Of a stretch of 64,000 nucleotides of DNA, positions 59,986 through 64,000 are shown piece by piece. A program made the translations under genes and the position numbers. The first letter of the stretch is position 1. Every line of letters begins with the position of its first letter. This DNA is from Zeugodacus cucurbitae (Eukaryota > Arthropoda > Insecta > Diptera > Tephritidae), in the NCBI RefSeq assembly GCF_028554725.1, contig NC_071671.1, positions 2,143,001 to 2,207,000 on the forward strand, read 5' to 3'. The notes beneath the pieces are model-generated. The model had not been told where the DNA came from. It was given only the letters and a program-made list of their open reading frames with translations, and searched no databases.

Positions 59986-62260
59986 TTTTTAGGCGCAGTT
60001 TTTAAATTTTTAATGAAAGTGATCAGTCCTACAGCGCTTTGAGAATGATATGAGATCTATAGAATCAAATTTTCGGAGTTAAACTTTTATGAAAAGAGCA
60101 AAAGCTAAGCTTTAATATCTAGAATTTGAAATTTCGAAGTATACATTTAGGCGATTTGTGAAATAAATTCTAAGGCTTAAAGCAAATAATATTTATAATA
60201 ATATTTCAAAACAGAATCAAAATATGAATTTGAGATGAAATACTCGTTAAGAATTTACAGTTCATTTGGTTTAAATTCAAATTTCGAAGTCTACATTTAG
60301 GCGACTTGTGATTTAAATTCTTATTTTTAAAGAAGACTATAATATTTTCAAAAAAGTAACAAAATATGAATTTTAGGAGAAATACTATTTAAGTTTATAC
60401 GTTTAATTCAGTGTAAGCTAAAATTTCAAAGTCTACCTTTAGGCGCCTTGTGATATGAATTCTGAGGCTTCAAGAAAATTCTAAAATTAATCGAAAAGGT
60501 AACAAAATATCAATTAGAGACAAAATATTCGTGAAGATTATACAATGTAATGCAGTGTATATTTAAATTTCTAAGTATACCTTTAGGCGACTTGTGATAT
60601 AAATTCTTATGCTTAAGGAAAATTCTGTAATATTTTCAAAAAAGTGGCAAAATAGGAGTTTGAGACGAAATATTCGTTAAGATTATACAGTTTATTCGGT
60701 TTAAACTGAAATTTTGAAGTATACCTTTAGGCGACTTATGATATAAATTCTGAGGCTTCAAGAAAATTATATAATTAATCGAAAAAGTATCAAAATATGA
60801 ATTTGAGACGAAATATTATTTAAGATTATACGTTTAATTCAGTGTAAGCTAAAATTTCAAAGTCTACCTTTAGGCGCCTTGTGATATGAATTCTAAGGCT
60901 TCAAGAAAATTCTAAAATTAATCGAAAAAGTAACAATATATCAATTAGAGGCAAAATATTCGTGAAGATTATAGAATGTAATTCAGTGTATATTTAAATT
61001 TCTAAGTATACCTTTAGGCGACTTGTGATATAAATTCTTATGCTTAAGGAAAATTCTGTAATATTTTCAAAAAAGTGACAAAATAGGAGTTTGAGACGAA
61101 ATATTGGTTAAGATTATACAGTTTATTCGGTTTAAACTGAAATTTTGAAGTATACCTTAAGGCGACTTGTGATATAAATTCTGAGACTTCAAGAAAATTA
61201 TGTAATTAATCGAAAAAGTATCAAAATATGAATTTGAGACGAAATATTATTTAAGATTATACAGTTTAATTCAGTGTAAGCTGAAATTTCGAAGTCTACC
61301 TTTAGGCGGCTTGTGATATAAATTCTGAGGCTTCCAGAAAATTATAAAATTAATCGAAAAAGTAACAATATATCAATTAGAGGCAAAATATTCCTGAAGA
61401 TTATACAATGTAATTCAGTGTATATATAAATTTCTAAGTATACCTTTAGGCGACTTGTGATATAAATTCTTATGCTTAAGGAAAATTCTGTAATACTTTC
61501 AAAAAAGTGACAAAATAGGAGTTTGAGACGAAATATTCGTTAAGATTATACAGTTTATTCGGTTTAAACTGAAATTTTGAAGTATACCTTAAGGCGACTT
61601 GTGATATAAATTCTGAGACTTCAAGAAAATTATGTAATTAATGGAAAAAGTAACAAAATATCAATTAGAGACGAAATATTATTTAAGATTATACAGTTAA
61701 ATTCAGTGTAAGCTGAAATTTCGAAGTCTACCTTTAGGCGACTTGTGATATAAATTCTTATGCTTAAGGAAAATTCTGTAATATTTTCAAAAAAGTGGCA
61801 AAATAGGAGTTTGAGACGAAATATTCGTTGAGATTATACAGTTTATTCGGTTTAAACTGAAATTTTGAAGTATACCTTAAGGCGACTTGTGATATAAATT
61901 CTGAGGCTTCAAGAAAATTATGTAATTAATCGAAAAAGTATCAAAATATGAATTTGAGACGAAATATTATTTAAGATTATACAGTTTAATTCAGTGTAAG
62001 CTAAAATTTCAAAGTCTACCTTTAGGCGCCTTGTGATATAAATTCTTATGCTTAAGGAAAATTCCGTAATATTTTCAAAAAAGTGACAAAATAGGAGTTT
62101 GAGACGAAATATTCGTTAAGATTATACAGTTTATTTGGTGTAAATTGAAATTTCGAAGTCTACCTTTAGGTGACTTGTGATATAAATTCTTGGCTTAAGG
62201 AAAATTTTCAAATTTTGATTTAAAAAGGGGAAAGATGAAATATTCTTTGAGATAATACGT
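59986..62260. repeat. 144 bp satellite array, about 15 units, with higher-order structure
   Basis: The box TTTAGGCGACTTGTGATATA recurs with a fixed phase at 60149, 60299, 60441, 60585, 60729, 60872, 61016, 61160, 61304, 61448, 61592, 61736, 61880, 62024 and 62168; from 60441 on the spacing is 143-144 bp every time. A decayed unit starts near 59991. Units fall into three types by internal sequence: A (ATCAATTAGAGRCAAAATAT), B (CTTATGCTTAAGGAAAATTC with AGGAGTTTGAGACG) and C (GAATTTGAGACGAAATATTA). No open frame; about 70% A+T by eye. Confidence 0.95.
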
Positions 62261-63669
62261 TTTAAATCAATATAAATAAATTAATTCTATGGTCCTTCAG
62301 AGATAACAAGGGGAAAATCACCTAAAAGTGGACACTGAAGCTGCCTATACTACAACAACAATCAGCTTATCAGTTCCTAAATCCGCATCAATGCAAAATA
62401 TTAATGATTTCTATACCTTTTCAGTTTATTTTTACTCTCTCTCAAATCCTTTCCACATTTGCTGTGAATAAATAGTCGCTTCCACTCGATTGCCGCGCTG
62501 CTAAGAGGTGAGGGCGTCTGCGAAGACGCAGAAGAATTGCCATTATCATAAATCTTTGCTTGCAATAACAATTTGTTTGCATTTCTATTTTCATTTTTGA
62601 TTTCTCACAATTTCGCTTTTCGCATTTTGTATCCTGGCAGCCAGCTCAAGCGCACTACAACTATGTAAACATGTCTAGATGGCAACAACAGCACATATAT
62701 ATGTACGTGCGTATAATGGCCGCTCAGATAGCTAGATAAATATTGTAGTAATGAAAATAATGTGCGCTGTCATTTCATTTTTAATATGCTACTCGACATT
62801 TTTGACATTTGAAATCCGTTGCACAGCTCCTGCCGGGCGTCTTGCACGTCTTGCTGCTGGCGTGCGCTCTCCCTTTGCTGTGGGAAAAAAAAAAATCAGC
62901 TAAGCATGTAACTTAATAATATAAATCTTGCAATGGCATAATATTTGCGCTGCCAGTCAGTTGGAGAGAGCAGAGTTGGAGTCAGGCAGGGAGATGGTGT
63001 ATGACAGAGATAGTGTAAGAAAGAAAGAGAGTGTGTAAGGGAGAGCGAGGTAGTTAAAGAAAGCAGTCAAGACGTTCCGTACGCATTTAGACAGCCAGTA
63101 CAGACAAAGTTGAGTTGTTGCTGCCACAAAAGCATCACAAACAAAGTTGCGCTCTTCCTGCTGCTGCTGTTGCTGCTCTGATGATGATGATGATGATGAT
63201 ACTGATGGCACTGATCCTTGTTTCCTCTTTTTGGATGCTGCATTTTTCAAGTGGCATATCTATGCAAATGTCTTTGCAATGCAAACTCATTGAGGAAGAT
63301 AAATGAATTTTATTGCTATTCGCAAATAAAGAATTTGCCATCAAAGGCGCTGTGGTGTGACACACTGCTCCCACGAACACACAAACTCACTCACACACTC
63401 TCATTTAAACATTTATAATTTATACTCAAGCAAGTTTCTGGCAGCTTCCTTCTCCTTGTTATTATGCGGATTATGCGAAGATATCAAATGCTTATTTTTT
63501 GTGTTCTTCAAGAGCTGTCTTGCTGTTTTCTGAAGATATGAAAGTTTATAAATATTTAAACAGATTTAAGCCACGCTATTTTTAGCAAGTCTCAGTCTCG
63601 TATTTTTAAAGTTCTTTGGCGCATATGGAGATTCTGTGCCAAAAATAAATTTTTAGAGGTTGTTCACAT
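62261..63669. other. Non-coding stretch
   Basis: No supported gene. Contains CAG/CTG- and GAT-repeat runs at about 63158-63201 and GA-rich sequence at 62960-63060 that create spurious Ser/Gln-rich and Met/Ile-rich frames. Confidence 0.5.
63158..63201. repeat. CTG-rich run followed by (ATG)n
   Basis: CTGCTGCTGTTGCTGCTCTG followed by about seven ATG/GAT units. Homopolymer-coding artefacts (Ser or Met runs) appear in all frames. Confidence 0.85.
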
Positions 63670-63670
63670 A

Positions 63671-63811
63671 CTAGGTCCGTTCAAAAAATAACGGGAATTT
63701 TTGTTTTTTGGAAAAAAATAATTATTCATTCGACTACATTAAAGTTGTTAATGTTGTTAATATTGGAATTGAAAATTTTCAAAATTCCCGTTATTTTTTG
63801 AACACACCTCA
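63671..63811. mobile_element. Mariner-like MITE (~141 bp)
   Basis: Inverted repeats of about 33 bp: AGGTCCGTTCAAAAAATAAC near 63673 and, in reverse complement, AGGTGTGTTCAAAAAATAAC near 63809, both followed by GGGAATTTT. TA precedes the left repeat (63669-63670) and follows the right one (63812-63813). The interior is only about 70 bp with no coding capacity. Terminus style and TA flanks suggest the Tc1/mariner superfamily. Confidence 0.82.
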
Positions 63812-63813
63812 TA

Positions 63814-64000
63814 CTCAAGAAGATAAATATTTCTTTCATTTCTAACATTAATTTTTATTTCAAAACCTATCTCGGTATTAAAATCTCTGGATTTAAACTT
63901 GGTTAATCTTGGTTTTCGATTTTCTATAAGGTTAGGTACCAATTGATACACTCAAATTCTCAAGTAAGGTTCTTATTTTAGGGATAAAATCTTGAGTCTT
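63814..64000. other. Unassigned AT-rich sequence to window edge
   Basis: Nothing recognised. Confidence 0.5.

Overview
This is 64 kb of AT-rich animal DNA, almost certainly from a higher fly (Brachycera). A tephritid-like fruit fly is my best guess, but that is inference. The evidence is the dipteran type of repeat content: mini-me/DINE-like repeats with (GTCY)n cores, several mariner lineages, jockey-like and RTE-like non-LTR retrotransposons and Tigger/pogo-like elements. The many CAA/TTG-rich stretches are also typical of fly introns and intergenic DNA. There are no bacterial-style operons, no recognisable tRNA or rRNA genes and no CRISPR array.

I found no intact protein-coding gene. Apart from transposon remnants, no open reading frame of any length shows a recognisable domain. 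The window reads as a gene desert or a very long intron. Four places look like pieces of ordinary spliced genes. (1) Around 11.17-11.61 kb on the + strand there is a 5'UTR-like exon pair with a 58-61 bp intron. (2) At 10.28-10.57 kb on the - strand there is a protein-like segment with an 83 bp intron, head to head with (1). (3) Two near-identical ~95 bp segments at 11.84 and 13.12 kb each carry a 28-codon ORF and end at a GTAAGT. (4) A 54 bp candidate exon with strong splice sites lies at 59.65 kb on the + strand. Items 1, 3 and 4 could belong to one + strand transcription unit spanning the window, but this is untested.

Layout. 0.6-1.1, 4.1-5.0, 15.1-16.0 and 39.2-40.0 kb: four 5'-truncated jockey-like non-LTR fragments ending in CCTAA-type tails, one with a 10 bp target-site duplication and one split by a mariner. 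9.4-10.1 and 47.2-48.4 kb: two mini-me/DINE-like repeats. 11.9-13.1 kb: a Tigger/pogo-like element with a second one nested inside. 15.1-15.8 kb: a mariner that has lost its catalytic core, followed by a second mariner C-terminal scrap at 16.0-16.2 kb. 28.0-28.4 (-) and 31.3-32.3 kb (+): two RTE-like fragments. 33.8-35.0 and 49.8-51.05 kb: two copies of one mariner family sharing the same frameshift. 43.5-44.6 kb: an ATCAC-rich region. 45.5-46.0 and 54.25-55.5 kb: related arrays built on GTTGCCAC motifs. 56.6-58.5 kb: a 1.87 kb element with ~145 bp inverted repeats and an 8 bp target duplication. 60.0-62.25 kb: a 144 bp satellite array with higher-order structure. 63.67-63.81 kb: a small MITE.

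The best candidates for something undescribed are the 144 bp satellite, the 258 bp GTTGCCACC array, the long-TIR element at 56.6 kb and the cluster of exon-like signals at 10.3-13.2 kb.
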